Shown here: positions 8,531-15,076 of the stretch, one piece after another
Position numbering within the stretch: position 1 is the stretch's first letter
Layout of the letters: every line of letters begins with the position of its first letter
Assembly: GCA_019058515.1 (NCBI GenBank)
Contig: JAHPYY010000008.1
Coordinates: 1 to 17,527 of the forward strand
Source of the DNA: Promethearchaeota archaeon
GTDB lineage: Archaea > Asgardarchaeota > Lokiarchaeia > Sigynarchaeales > SOKP01
Length of the DNA stretch: 17,527 bases
Reading direction: 5' to 3'
The notes under the pieces: model-generated
Databases searched by the model: none
What the model saw: the letters and a program-made list of their open reading frames with translations, nothing else
Told to the model about the DNA's origin: nothing
Position numbers and translations under genes: made by a program

Positions 8531-8545
8531 ATAAATTTATATTCC
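8531..8545 (-). promoter_or_regulatory. BRE/TATA promoter of the surface-protein gene
   Basis: The minus strand reads GGAATATAAATTTAT, a purine-rich BRE-like element followed by TATAAA. The expected transcription start is near 8512-8516, just before GTG 8503/ATG 8500. Confidence 0.55.
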
Positions 8546-8559
8546 TCTATCACGCATTA

Positions 8560-8575
8560 CTAAAAAGCTTTTTAG
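8560..8575. promoter_or_regulatory. Perfect 16-bp palindrome upstream of the surface-gene TATA box
   Basis: The sequence CTAAAAAGCTTTTTAG is its own reverse complement. It lies 15 bases upstream of the BRE/TATA of the surface gene, a usual place for an archaeal activator site or operator. A chance match in AT-rich DNA is less likely because it has G/C at the ends and a central GC. Confidence 0.35.
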
Positions 8576-8684
8576 ATTAGCGATTATTTAGGAGTATTCA
8601 TAGAAACATAAACTTGATTGTTAGTATTTAATTGATGAGGGTATAAGAATTTATTTAGAGATTTCTAAACTATAGGCATTTGTT

Positions 8685-8693
8685 AAAAAAAAA
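8685..8693 (-). terminator. Oligo-T terminator after the acetyltransferase gene
   Basis: A run of nine T on the minus strand, 22 bases beyond the stop of the acetyltransferase. Archaeal terminators are commonly such T tracts without a hairpin. Confidence 0.5.
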
Positions 8694-8715
8694 GAAAATT
8701 CTCTAAAAATGATCC

Positions 8716-9282
8716 TTAAGACATTCGCTTTTTAGTTCTTTCTAAAAAAGCCATAACTATGGCGTTTTGGAATTTACCCCCTAAATTAAGATACTTTTTT
8801 AACAAACCCTCCTTTTGAAATCCCGTTTTTTCGAACAAATGTAACGATCGTTTGTTGTTTTCTGACACATGAACTTGTATTCTATTAAGTTTAAGGTGGT
8901 TAAATGCGATGAGTTTAAGTAAATTCACTACTTCCTCACCAATTCCTCTATTCCAATATGTAGGTATTAGCCAAATGCCAATTTCAGCTCTCTTATGTTG
9001 CCAACTAATATCCCATAGGCTCGTACTGCCAATCTTATTTCGATTAGAACCTTCTATTAATTCAATTACGTAATTAAATTGTTGCCACTTCTCCCAACCC
9101 TTTAAGTAATGTTGAACGAGTCGTTTTGCGTGTTTTATCGACTTTAACGGGCCTAAGGATAAATGGTCGGTAATTTGATCATTTTTTAAGAAATCGTAAA
9201 AGAAATCAACATCGCTGTGAGATATTTTTCTTAGAAAAAGGTTCTCTTCGCTGATTTCTTCGACAATATCTACATCAAACAT
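8716..9282 (-). CDS. GNAT-family N-acetyltransferase, RimJ/RimL type
   Basis: A 188-residue acetyl-CoA-dependent acetyltransferase, close to the usual length for the RimJ/RimL (Acetyltransf_3) group, which acetylates protein N-termini or small amines. The opening ENLFLRKISHSDVDFFYDFL is typical (strand 1 and helix 1). The acetyl-CoA pyrophosphate loop is in IWLIPTYWNRGIGEEVV with R112-G113-x-G115. The late motif ENNKRSLHLFEKTGFQKEG (141-159) matches the conserved N-x-x-S-x-x-x-x-E-K-x-G-F-x-x-E-G. The substrate cannot be predicted. ATG start; a TATA-like box lies about 40 bases upstream and a T9 tract separates it from the hydratase gene upstream, so it is probably its own unit. Confidence 0.9.
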   Translation of the reverse strand: MFDVDIVEEISEENLFLRKISHSDVDFFYDFLKNDQITDHLSLGPLKSIKHAKRLVQHYLKGWEKWQQFNYVIELIEGSNRNKIGSTSLWDISWQHKRAEIGIWLIPTYWNRGIGEEVVNLLKLIAFNHLKLNRIQVHVSENNKRSLHLFEKTGFQKEGLLKKYLNLGGKFQNAIVMAFLERTKKRMS

Positions 9283-9314
9283 TGACCCATCGGAATATTG
9301 TGTTTTGAAAAAAG

Positions 9315-9330
9315 AGATTAATTATATCTT
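9315..9330 (-). promoter_or_regulatory. TATA-like promoter of the acetyltransferase gene
   Basis: The minus strand reads AAGATATAATTAATCT, about 40 bases before the ATG at 9282, giving a predicted leader of about 14 bases. Confidence 0.4.
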
Positions 9331-9342
9331 TATTGTTGATTT

Positions 9343-9351
9343 AAAAAAAAA
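9343..9351 (-). terminator. Oligo-T terminator after the hydratase gene
   Basis: Nine T in a row on the minus strand, 26 bases past the hydratase stop and just before the acetyltransferase promoter. Confidence 0.5.
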
Positions 9352-9377
9352 GGTAAGAGTATTAGTAAAACTATTGT

Positions 9378-10328
9378 TTAAATTCCCTTGAAATGAGGAG
9401 TATCCTTAATTTTTCTTCGTCCACCGCATACATCGCATTGCGTTCCATCTTCAAACTTTCCTTTACCACCGCACTTTGGGCATTTAATTTTTCTATTAAA
9501 CGCTATAATTCCTTCTTTGGAGTCAAAACTAGCGCTGTTCACGCCAAACCCTAGCTGTTCCATCATTAGTCCTAGTTGGGGATATCGAGTTCCGAATTTA
9601 ACACATTTCTTAATAACAAATAACGAAGTAGTAGGCATGTCGCCTAGCCATTTAGCTTTCTCGTGCACTAACTTTTCAAATTCGTCTCCAGCAGGAGCCA
9701 TCCAGGAAACTAAACCCCAATCTAGCATAGTTTTTGCGTCTATTTGTTCTCCAAAGAATGCCATTCTCATAGCTCTGTTAAGTCCAATTCTAGCAGCCAT
9801 CCGAGTTATGCCCCCATTCGCAGGAAATATACCTCTATGGATCTCAGGAAGCCCAAAGCTAGCTCTATCAGAAGCTATAACTATATCGCAGCATAGAACT
9901 ATCTCGCAACCTCCTCCTAAGGCGAACCCGTCTACTGCTGCAATTAATGGCTTCGAAAATTGCTCAAACTCATCGTAGTCTCTATGTCTAATCCTCATGG
10001 CTTGAGCCATGTGCATGGGAATGCCAGGATTTAATCCCTTGCTAAATGCGGCCGCCAAATCTGCTCCAGCTGAAAACGCAGGTTTTTTCGTAATTTCCTT
10101 AGTACCTCTTATGACCACTGCTCGTACTGAGCCATCAAGTTCAAGTATCCTCAATGCTTTGGCGATCTCGCCCGTAGTTTGTTCTGTAAGGGCATTTAAC
10201 CGATCGGGTCTATTAATTGATATTACGGCGTAGTTTCCATCTACGGTTCCTTCACGAATAACTTTTCCTTGCTCATCTTTCGCAGTGGGCCAATCAATTT
10301 TTATGTGTTCAAAATTAGTTTCTGCCAT
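9378..10328 (-). CDS. Enoyl-CoA hydratase (crotonase) with C-terminal DnaJ-like zinc finger
   Basis: A 316-residue protein. Residues about 25-279 are a complete crotonase domain that should add water to trans-2-enoyl-CoA in beta-oxidation or a related acyl-CoA pathway. The oxyanion-hole part FSAGADL is at 85-91 and the GGG of ALGGGCE at 138-140. Both catalytic glutamates of true hydratases are present: E142 in GFALGGGCEIVLCCD and E162 in FGLPEIHRGIFPANGG. After the core comes CPKCGGKGKF (C283, C286) and CDVCGGRRK (C298, C301), a C-x2-C-x-G-x-G pair like one zinc unit of the DnaJ central domain. Crotonases usually stop near 260 residues, so this tail is an addition. ATG start, preceded by AGGT. 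It is divergent from the GTPase gene, and the partner dehydrogenase lies 1.4 kb away. Confidence 0.92.
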   Translation of the reverse strand: MAETNFEHIKIDWPTAKDEQGKVIREGTVDGNYAVISINRPDRLNALTEQTTGEIAKALRILELDGSVRAVVIRGTKEITKKPAFSAGADLAAAFSKGLNPGIPMHMAQAMRIRHRDYDEFEQFSKPLIAAVDGFALGGGCEIVLCCDIVIASDRASFGLPEIHRGIFPANGGITRMAARIGLNRAMRMAFFGEQIDAKTMLDWGLVSWMAPAGDEFEKLVHEKAKWLGDMPTTSLFVIKKCVKFGTRYPQLGLMMEQLGFGVNSASFDSKEGIIAFNRKIKCPKCGGKGKFEDGTQCDVCGGRRKIKDTPHFKGI

Positions 10329-10510
10329 TTTTATTACCTATTTTTACATGTTCTTAATCCAGAATTACATTTCTTTAAAATTTCTAAACTTGAATATTTA
10401 GTATTAATTTTTAGACCAATTAAAAATTATCAAATTTTTTAGTCTATTATTTGTTGGTCTATTCACTGATAAATTGAAAGAATTCCAAAGAATTAAATAA
10501 AAATTCTAAA

Positions 10511-10524
10511 ATTATACATATAAG
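10511..10524 (+). promoter_or_regulatory. TATA-like promoter of the GTPase gene
   Basis: ATTATACATATAAG lies about 49 bases before the ATG at 10567, predicting a leader of about 22 bases that includes GCAGGGAAA as a weak Shine-Dalgarno. The rest of the divergent spacer 10329-10566 is AT-rich; for the hydratase the best minus-strand TATA candidate is near 10371-10385. Confidence 0.4.
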
Positions 10525-10566
10525 TTCTAATTATTGAATTTTTAATTAATGCAGGGAAATTAGTCG

Positions 10567-11502
10567 ATGAGTTCTACCGATAATTCGTTAAAAAGCGTAA
10601 AGTATGTGATCGCCGGATTGGATAACGCAGGAAAAACGAGTTTTCTAATCGCACTCAGAAAAAAGTATAATTTTTACGATAAAGTCTTGGACTTAAAACC
10701 AACCATAAGAATAGAATACAGCTCTTTTAACATTCTTAATCGCTACGAAGTTAGGTTCTGGGACATGGGAGGACAAGAAAAGTACCGGAAAATGTACCTT
10801 GGCAAACCCATATATTTTGAAGGAACTGATGTGTTATATTATTTTATCGACATCCTAGACGAGAAGAAGATCGCACATTCCATTGAATACTTGAAGGAAT
10901 TACTGGAAATATATGATTCTATGAATTATCAAGGCGAGATTATCGTATGTTTGAATAAGTTCGATCCAAATCTGCGTTCAAGTAACCGTGTTAATGCCCG
11001 GGTTGAGAAAGTTAAAAGGGAACTGAACAACTTAACCCCTTTCAATAAAAAGATATTTAAAACTTCCATCTTCGACTTATCTTCGCTTTCGAAGGCTATT
11101 TCGCAATCATTAGCTAAATTAATCGATATTAACTCCATAGAAAGTTGTTTAGAATCATACATGAATGAATTAGATGGAATCTACGCGGTTATATATTCCG
11201 ATTCAGGTGTTATTATCGCAGATAATGTCCGAGATGTCATCGACTTCCAGACCTACGAACGATCCATTAGAAGAAAAATCAACGAGGACTTAATTCTCAT
11301 TCAAAAATTATCAGAATCGAATGTTAAGTTCTCCGAACAATATTCGAGTTTCAAGAACACAATAGAATTCCTTAAAAAGTTAGATGTCGCAGGTAATTCA
11401 ATTTATTTGAAGGTATTCATTCCTAATATCGAAAAAAGCGAAATTTTTAACCAAACAGATAGGTTATACAATTCCTTAGTAGATGTATTCGCTAAAATTT
11501 GA
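10567..11502 (+). CDS. Arf/Rag-like small GTPase with C-terminal roadblock/longin-like domain
   Basis: A 311-residue protein. The G domain covers 10-185 with all motifs: G1 GLDNAGKTS (17-25), G2 T46 in KPTIRIE, G3 WDMGGQ (65-70) with the catalytic-type Q70, G4 NKFD (130-133) and G5 TS at 166-167. G1 and G3 are of the Arf/Sar/SRbeta type. A Gly-2 for N-myristoylation is absent (M-S-S), so Arf-like lipid anchoring at that site is not expected. Residues 190-311 form a second domain (YMNELDGIYAVIYSDSGVIIADN...IYLKVFIPN...) with the strand-helix pattern of a roadblock or longin domain, as in Rag/Gtr GTPases. Ordinary Arf proteins end near 180 residues. Role: a GTP-dependent switch, perhaps at membranes; the partner is unknown. 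ATG start, single gene, followed by a T7 tract. Confidence 0.88.
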   Translation: MSSTDNSLKSVKYVIAGLDNAGKTSFLIALRKKYNFYDKVLDLKPTIRIEYSSFNILNRYEVRFWDMGGQEKYRKMYLGKPIYFEGTDVLYYFIDILDEKKIAHSIEYLKELLEIYDSMNYQGEIIVCLNKFDPNLRSSNRVNARVEKVKRELNNLTPFNKKIFKTSIFDLSSLSKAISQSLAKLIDINSIESCLESYMNELDGIYAVIYSDSGVIIADNVRDVIDFQTYERSIRRKINEDLILIQKLSESNVKFSEQYSSFKNTIEFLKKLDVAGNSIYLKVFIPNIEKSEIFNQTDRLYNSLVDVFAKI

Positions 11503-11532
11503 GATTTAAGGAGATTAGCGTACCACAATCCC

Positions 11533-11539
11533 TTTTTTT
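11533..11539 (+). terminator. Oligo-T terminator after the GTPase gene
   Basis: A run of seven T after CC, about 30 bases past the GTPase stop. Confidence 0.4.
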
Positions 11540-11565
11540 AGTTTTAATAAACCCTCTAAATGGTT

Positions 11566-11616
11566 TCGATCTATCGTATTTAGTGAATCGATCCTCAAAT
11601 ATTATAGATTGATCGA
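11566..11616. promoter_or_regulatory. Three TCGATC/GATCGA elements upstream of the dehydrogenase promoter
   Basis: TCGATC occurs at 11566-11571 and 11588-11593, and its reverse complement GATCGA at 11611-11616. Starts are 22 and 23 bases apart, about two helical turns, so all three would lie on nearly the same DNA face. They end about 20 bases before the TATA box at 11637-11652. This looks like a binding array for a regulator, but it was found by eye and its significance was not tested. Confidence 0.3.
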
Positions 11617-11636
11617 AAAAGAATAAAAAATGGATA

Positions 11637-11652
11637 TCATTATAAAAGTTAC
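11637..11652 (+). promoter_or_regulatory. TATA-like promoter of the dehydrogenase gene
   Basis: The segment contains ATTATAAAAGTTAC, about 48 bases before the ATG at 11692, predicting a leader of about 23 bases. Confidence 0.45.
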
Positions 11653-11691
11653 TTTATTCGTTATTCAAAATATACGAGTGAGTGGAAAAAT

Positions 11692-12879
11692 ATGGTAGAA
11701 GTAAAGAATGTTCTTGTACTTGGAGCTGGATTAATGGGTTCGGGTATTGCGCAAGTATCATTGATGGCAGGTTATAAAGTAATCGTTGTAGATGTAAAGG
11801 ACGAGTTCGTGGATGCTGGTGTTGCTAAAATTGAGGAAGGAATGAAAAAGTTAGAAGCTAAGGGAGCTCTCGGAGAGGGAAACACAGCCGCAAGCGTTAT
11901 GGCTAACTGTTCTAAATCTATAGATTTAGCGAGCGCTGTTAAAAATGCGGATATTGTAATAGAAGCGGTTGTAGAACGAATGGATGTTAAAAAAGATGTG
12001 TGCAAAACTACAATGGATAATGGCCCCTCTCATATAATTTTTGCGTCAAATACTTCAACTATGAGTATAACAGAGATAGGAAAAGATTCTGGTGCTTCAG
12101 AACGAGTATGCGGTATGCACTTTTTCAATCCCGTTCCGTTAATGCGTTGCATTGAAGTAATTAAAGGGGCAAACACCTCAGACGATACATTTAACACCAC
12201 GATGGAAGTGGCTCAGAAATTACCTTGTCTTAGAGGACAAAGGTACATTGCACCTGTTATGAAAGACAGACCGGGTTTTATTGTAAATAGAATGAATGCT
12301 CCAATGCAAATCTATTTAGGATGGATTTTCGACCAAGCTAAACAAAAAGGATTAGCATGGGAACAAGTTGACGCAGATGCTGGGGGAAAGATGCCAATGG
12401 GACCATGTCTTCTTTCAGATTACGTAGGTTTAGATACTATGATTCACGTTATGAACTATTACAAACAGACCTTGTCTCCCGATTTCGAACCTCCTAAATC
12501 TGTGGAAGAAATGGTTGATGCGGGAAATCTGGGTGCTAAATCAGGTAAAGGTTTTTACGATTGGAGTCAAGGTAGGGACGCAATAAAAGCAAAAACTAAA
12601 GAAGCTGAGCCTGCAGGCATGTTTAATCTAGAAGTATCTATGGCAATTCTATTAAACGAAGGTTGTCGAATTCTAGAGGAAAGAATCGCAACAGGATATA
12701 AAATAATCGACGACGCTAACATGGCGGGTATGAATAGTCCAGGACCTTTTGCAGCAGGCAAAAAGAACTACGAAAAATGGTCTGAACTACTCGATAAAGT
12801 CGCTAACGAGACCGGTAAGGAATACTTACGACCTTGTGAGCTTATGAAGTCTGGTGGCTTCGTTAAGATGCGAAAGTAA
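11692..12879 (+). CDS. 3-hydroxyacyl-CoA dehydrogenase (NAD-dependent)
   Basis: A 395-residue soluble enzyme that oxidises (S)-3-hydroxyacyl-CoA to 3-ketoacyl-CoA with NAD+, or runs the reverse step in butyrate-type synthesis. The Rossmann loop VLGAGLMGSGIA (G11-x-G13-x-x-G16) is followed by VVDV, whose acidic residue favours NAD. Catalytic residues are visible: S122 region in SNTSTMSI, H143 in GMHFFNP, E155 in CIEVIKG and N199 in RPGFIVNR. The first C-terminal helical domain ends around GKGFYDW (286-291), and residues 310-395 form a second copy of that domain type, as in the longer FadB-like enzymes. The stretch between KLPCL and the RPGFIVNR motif (RGQRYIAPVMKD) is slightly longer than usual. 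ATG start. No crotonase part is fused; the separate hydratase lies at 9378-10328. A T-rich terminator follows. Confidence 0.95.
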   Translation: MVEVKNVLVLGAGLMGSGIAQVSLMAGYKVIVVDVKDEFVDAGVAKIEEGMKKLEAKGALGEGNTAASVMANCSKSIDLASAVKNADIVIEAVVERMDVKKDVCKTTMDNGPSHIIFASNTSTMSITEIGKDSGASERVCGMHFFNPVPLMRCIEVIKGANTSDDTFNTTMEVAQKLPCLRGQRYIAPVMKDRPGFIVNRMNAPMQIYLGWIFDQAKQKGLAWEQVDADAGGKMPMGPCLLSDYVGLDTMIHVMNYYKQTLSPDFEPPKSVEEMVDAGNLGAKSGKGFYDWSQGRDAIKAKTKEAEPAGMFNLEVSMAILLNEGCRILEERIATGYKIIDDANMAGMNSPGPFAAGKKNYEKWSELLDKVANETGKEYLRPCELMKSGGFVKMRK

Positions 12880-12906
12880 CCTTTAAGAAAATCTCAATTT
12901 TACTTA

Positions 12907-12920
12907 TTTTTTTCTTTTTT
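12907..12920 (+). terminator. Double oligo-T terminator after the dehydrogenase gene
   Basis: Seven T, one C, then six T, starting 28 bases past the stop codon. This is typical of archaeal T-tract termination. Confidence 0.5.
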
Positions 12921-12998
12921 ATTTAATTAGTGAACAAATTATTGTTAACCAGTCAATTTTCTGAAATTTATTTATTTAATATTTATTAAAAAATGTGG

Positions 12999-13129
12999 GG
13001 TATTGGTTTAGAGTGATAAATTTCTTCCATTTTTTCTTTTCCATTTGTAATGACCACAAATAAATACCTAACATTGAATATTTATATTAGAAGTCTTATC
13101 AGTGTATACTTAATAGTTGGTATTGGTTT
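12999..13129 (+). repeat. Direct repeat GGTATTGGTTT, 120 bases apart
   Basis: GGTATTGGTTT occurs at 12999-13009 and again at 13119-13129, each followed after a few bases by a G-T-G/T-GATAA element. The G content makes the repeat stand out from the AT-rich spacer. It may be a regulator site flanking the protease promoter, or an old local duplication. Confidence 0.3.
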
Positions 13130-13169
13130 TCTAAGTTGATAATTCTGTTGAGATTTCTAATAAATATAT

Positions 13170-13175
13170 GGAGGT
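13170..13175 (+). promoter_or_regulatory. Shine-Dalgarno choosing the protease start
   Basis: GGAGGT overlaps an upstream in-frame ATG (13168-13170) and lies 13 bases before the second in-frame ATG (13189). Because the core sits just after the first ATG, it can only serve the second. Confidence 0.45.
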
Positions 13176-13188
13176 TAAAAAATACATT

Positions 13189-14307
13189 ATGAAATTGTTT
13201 AGTGTCAAAGGAATTGAAATAAAGCTACATTTGTCGACCTTATTTATTGTGGGTCTTGTGGGTTTCTACGCCGCACTCTTTTACTTGAGTTTGTTTTCTC
13301 AAGCTTCAATATTGGAGATGGTATTTGTTGGAATTATTAGTGGTGTGATCATTTTATTTTCAGTTTTGGCTCACGAATTGACTCATTCTTTAGTTGCGTT
13401 GAGGTATGGATTGAAAGTTTCATCAATTGATTTATACATTTTCGGAGGCGTGTCTAACATTGAGCACGAACCTAGAACTCCAAAAGCCGAGTTTGTGATA
13501 GCTGTTGTAGGACCGCTATCTAGCATTATAATAGGATTCGCTTTTATAGGACTGTTATTTATACCATTACAACTATCATCAATTATAGCCGTTACTTTTC
13601 TTTACTCTGGAATTACGAACATTGGACTGGGAATATTCAACTTCTTGCCAGCGTTTCCTATGGACGGCGGCAGAGTTCTAAGGGCGGCAATTTGGAGTAG
13701 AAAGAAGGACTTACTATCGGCTACGAGGATTGCTTCTCGAGTAGGGGTTCTGCTTGGATACGGACTTGTGGCGTTCGGTTTCATAGAATCGTTGTTTCTA
13801 GGTTTATTGAACGGATTTTGGTTAATAATAATTGGATTCTTTATAACATCCTCAGCTCGCAATTCATATAATCAAACCCAATACGGCATTCTACTGTCTA
13901 AAATAAAAGCTAAGGATGTATCGGGATTACCTCAGGCTGCGATACCTTTTAATACTTTAATTAGCGACGCAATCAGGAACTACTTTTTGGTTTATAAACG
14001 AAAATACTTCCCGGTCATTGATGGAGATCACATTGTAGGTATTGTATTCGTTAGCGATTTGAATCAAGTACCTTACGAGAGAAGGAATGAAGTTATAGTT
14101 GGTTACCTTATGAGTCGAATTTCTGAGTTCGCAACAATTAACGAGAACCAATCTGGAGAAGACGCTCTGAATCAATTGAATCTTATCCAAGGTAAACCAA
14201 AGCTTTTAATCGTCAAAGAAAAAGACCACGACGGAATCGTTGGGTTCATAGGACAGGACGAAATAATTTCAGCCCTAGAATTCGCTAAGTTAAATGTGGT
14301 TAGTTAA
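13189..14307 (+). CDS. Site-2-type intramembrane metalloprotease (M50) with CBS pair
   Basis: 372 residues from the ATG at 13189 (379 if the ATG at 13168 is used). A polytopic membrane zinc protease of the M50 family that cuts membrane-embedded substrates, often regulators. The zinc motif HELTH is at 62-66 in a hydrophobic helix (VLAHELTHSLVALRYG). The third ligand is D159 in NFLPAFPMDGGRVLRA, and the usual GG after the first helix is in IFGGVSNIEHEP. About six hydrophobic helices end near residue 222. The cytosolic part (about 238-366) holds two CBS-type units (LISDAIRNYFLVYKRKYFPVID...IVGIVFVSDL and GEDALNQLNLIQGKPKLLIV...IVGFIGQDEII), which in relatives sense adenine nucleotides. Catalytic residues look intact. 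It is convergent with the V4R-like gene, and no substrate gene is evident nearby. Confidence 0.92.
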   Translation: MKLFSVKGIEIKLHLSTLFIVGLVGFYAALFYLSLFSQASILEMVFVGIISGVIILFSVLAHELTHSLVALRYGLKVSSIDLYIFGGVSNIEHEPRTPKAEFVIAVVGPLSSIIIGFAFIGLLFIPLQLSSIIAVTFLYSGITNIGLGIFNFLPAFPMDGGRVLRAAIWSRKKDLLSATRIASRVGVLLGYGLVAFGFIESLFLGLLNGFWLIIIGFFITSSARNSYNQTQYGILLSKIKAKDVSGLPQAAIPFNTLISDAIRNYFLVYKRKYFPVIDGDHIVGIVFVSDLNQVPYERRNEVIVGYLMSRISEFATINENQSGEDALNQLNLIQGKPKLLIVKEKDHDGIVGFIGQDEIISALEFAKLNVVS

Positions 14308-14317
14308 CCAAATTTAA

Positions 14318-14323
14318 TTTTTT
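14318..14323 (+). terminator. Short oligo-T terminator after the protease gene
   Basis: Six T beginning 11 bases past the protease stop, in the 73-base spacer to the convergent V4R-like gene. Confidence 0.3.
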
Positions 14324-14380
14324 ATAATTAGGATTTAGAAACTTTAAGTTCTCGCTTTATATTATTTCTAAACTACTTTT

Positions 14381-14911
14381 TTATTCTACGTTGAAATGAA
14401 ACATAAGTTGTTCGATGCACACATTCTTAGTTGAGTCATTATCTAAATAGCTAATCTCAACACTCTTAAGTCTATCCCCTAACAATTCTTTGAAGGCAGT
14501 CTCGAAGTAGCCTTTATTTAATCGACATATGGTATGGCCGAATTTAAGTTTAGGTCTGTGTTTAATCGGTTCTCGAAGAAAGCAGTGATTCTCGACTATC
14601 AATTTCAAGTAACCATCTCCGTGTTCCATCTCTTTTACTTGAACTGAAAAGAATAAATTCAACTCTTTCATTAAAACTTCAAGCGCTTCGAGTACTCCAA
14701 ATTGGTTCTTGCCATACTTTTTTTTTAGTCTTTCTGAGAGAATATTACCAGTGTTTCTCCCAATTTGATACGAAATGGTAAGAAGGGCGTTTTTTCCAAA
14801 CAATTTACTAATTGACTCAACAAAATTCTCAATAACAATTTCAAAACCCTTTAACGAGTTGATGTTGCTAAATGGATTCTCAATTTTTAAGTTTAATTCA
14901 TCTTTACTCAC
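14381..14911 (-). CDS. V4R-like (hydrocarbon/ligand-binding fold) protein
   Basis: A 176-residue soluble protein. It follows the layout of V4R domains: an N-terminal helix, YQIGRNTGNILSERLKK (48-64) like the family's G-R-x-x-G-x-x-L, then LEALEVLMKELNLFFSVQVKEME, a strand YLKLIVENHCF, and FGHTICRLNKGYFETAFKELLG (124-145) followed by VEISYLDNDSTKNVCIEQLMF. Three cysteines (C110, C129, C165) sit where V4R proteins often have ligand-binding or metal-binding cysteines. V4R proteins bind small hydrophobic molecules or act as sensor and assembly factors, but the ligand here is unknown. No DNA-binding domain is attached. Start is GTG with a clear Shine-Dalgarno. The assignment is from remembered pattern, so a distant relative such as a heme-NO-binding-fold protein is possible. 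Confidence 0.65.
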   Translation of the reverse strand: MSKDELNLKIENPFSNINSLKGFEIVIENFVESISKLFGKNALLTISYQIGRNTGNILSERLKKKYGKNQFGVLEALEVLMKELNLFFSVQVKEMEHGDGYLKLIVENHCFLREPIKHRPKLKFGHTICRLNKGYFETAFKELLGDRLKSVEISYLDNDSTKNVCIEQLMFHFNVE

Positions 14912-14916
14912 TAGTG

Positions 14917-14926
14917 CATCCCCTCA
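14917..14926 (-). promoter_or_regulatory. Shine-Dalgarno for the V4R-like gene
   Basis: The minus strand reads TGAGGGGATG, with the G run eight bases before the GTG at 14911. The ATG inside it is followed two codons later by TAG, so it cannot be the start. Confidence 0.6.
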
Positions 14927-15044
14927 AAATAGAGATAAAAAAATGTACGAATCTACGGGTGAATGGCAATTATAATAGTAAACTTGCTATTAATTAAATA
15001 GTTATTTTTCTAGATGAATGTTGATATTTATACTTAACTTCGAG

Positions 15045-15052
15045 AAAAAAAA
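15045..15052 (-). terminator. Oligo-T terminator after the longin-7TM operon
   Basis: Eight T on the minus strand, 24 bases past the stop of the membrane-protein gene. Confidence 0.5.
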
Positions 15053-15076
15053 GAAGGGTTAAAAGAACGCAACAAA

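Larger units (their letters stand above)
12880..13188. other. 309-base intergenic region without a gene
   Basis: Very AT-rich. It starts with the T-tract terminator of the dehydrogenase (12907-12920). An 11-base direct repeat occurs at 12999 and 13119. A TATA-like GAATATTTATATTAG at 13076-13090 may be the promoter of the downstream protease, which would leave a leader of roughly 75 bases. No RNA gene or conserved hairpin was recognised. Confidence 0.6.

Noticed and set aside
8521..8715. Mobile element or attachment site between the surface gene and the acetyltransferase
   Set aside because: Only a palindrome, a promoter and a T tract were found; no transposase remnant, terminal repeat or target duplication.
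9517..9978. 153-codon open frame opposite the enoyl-CoA hydratase
   Set aside because: It mirrors a strongly conserved enzyme whose catalytic residues lie on the minus strand; its own translation is low-complexity S/P/I with no domain.
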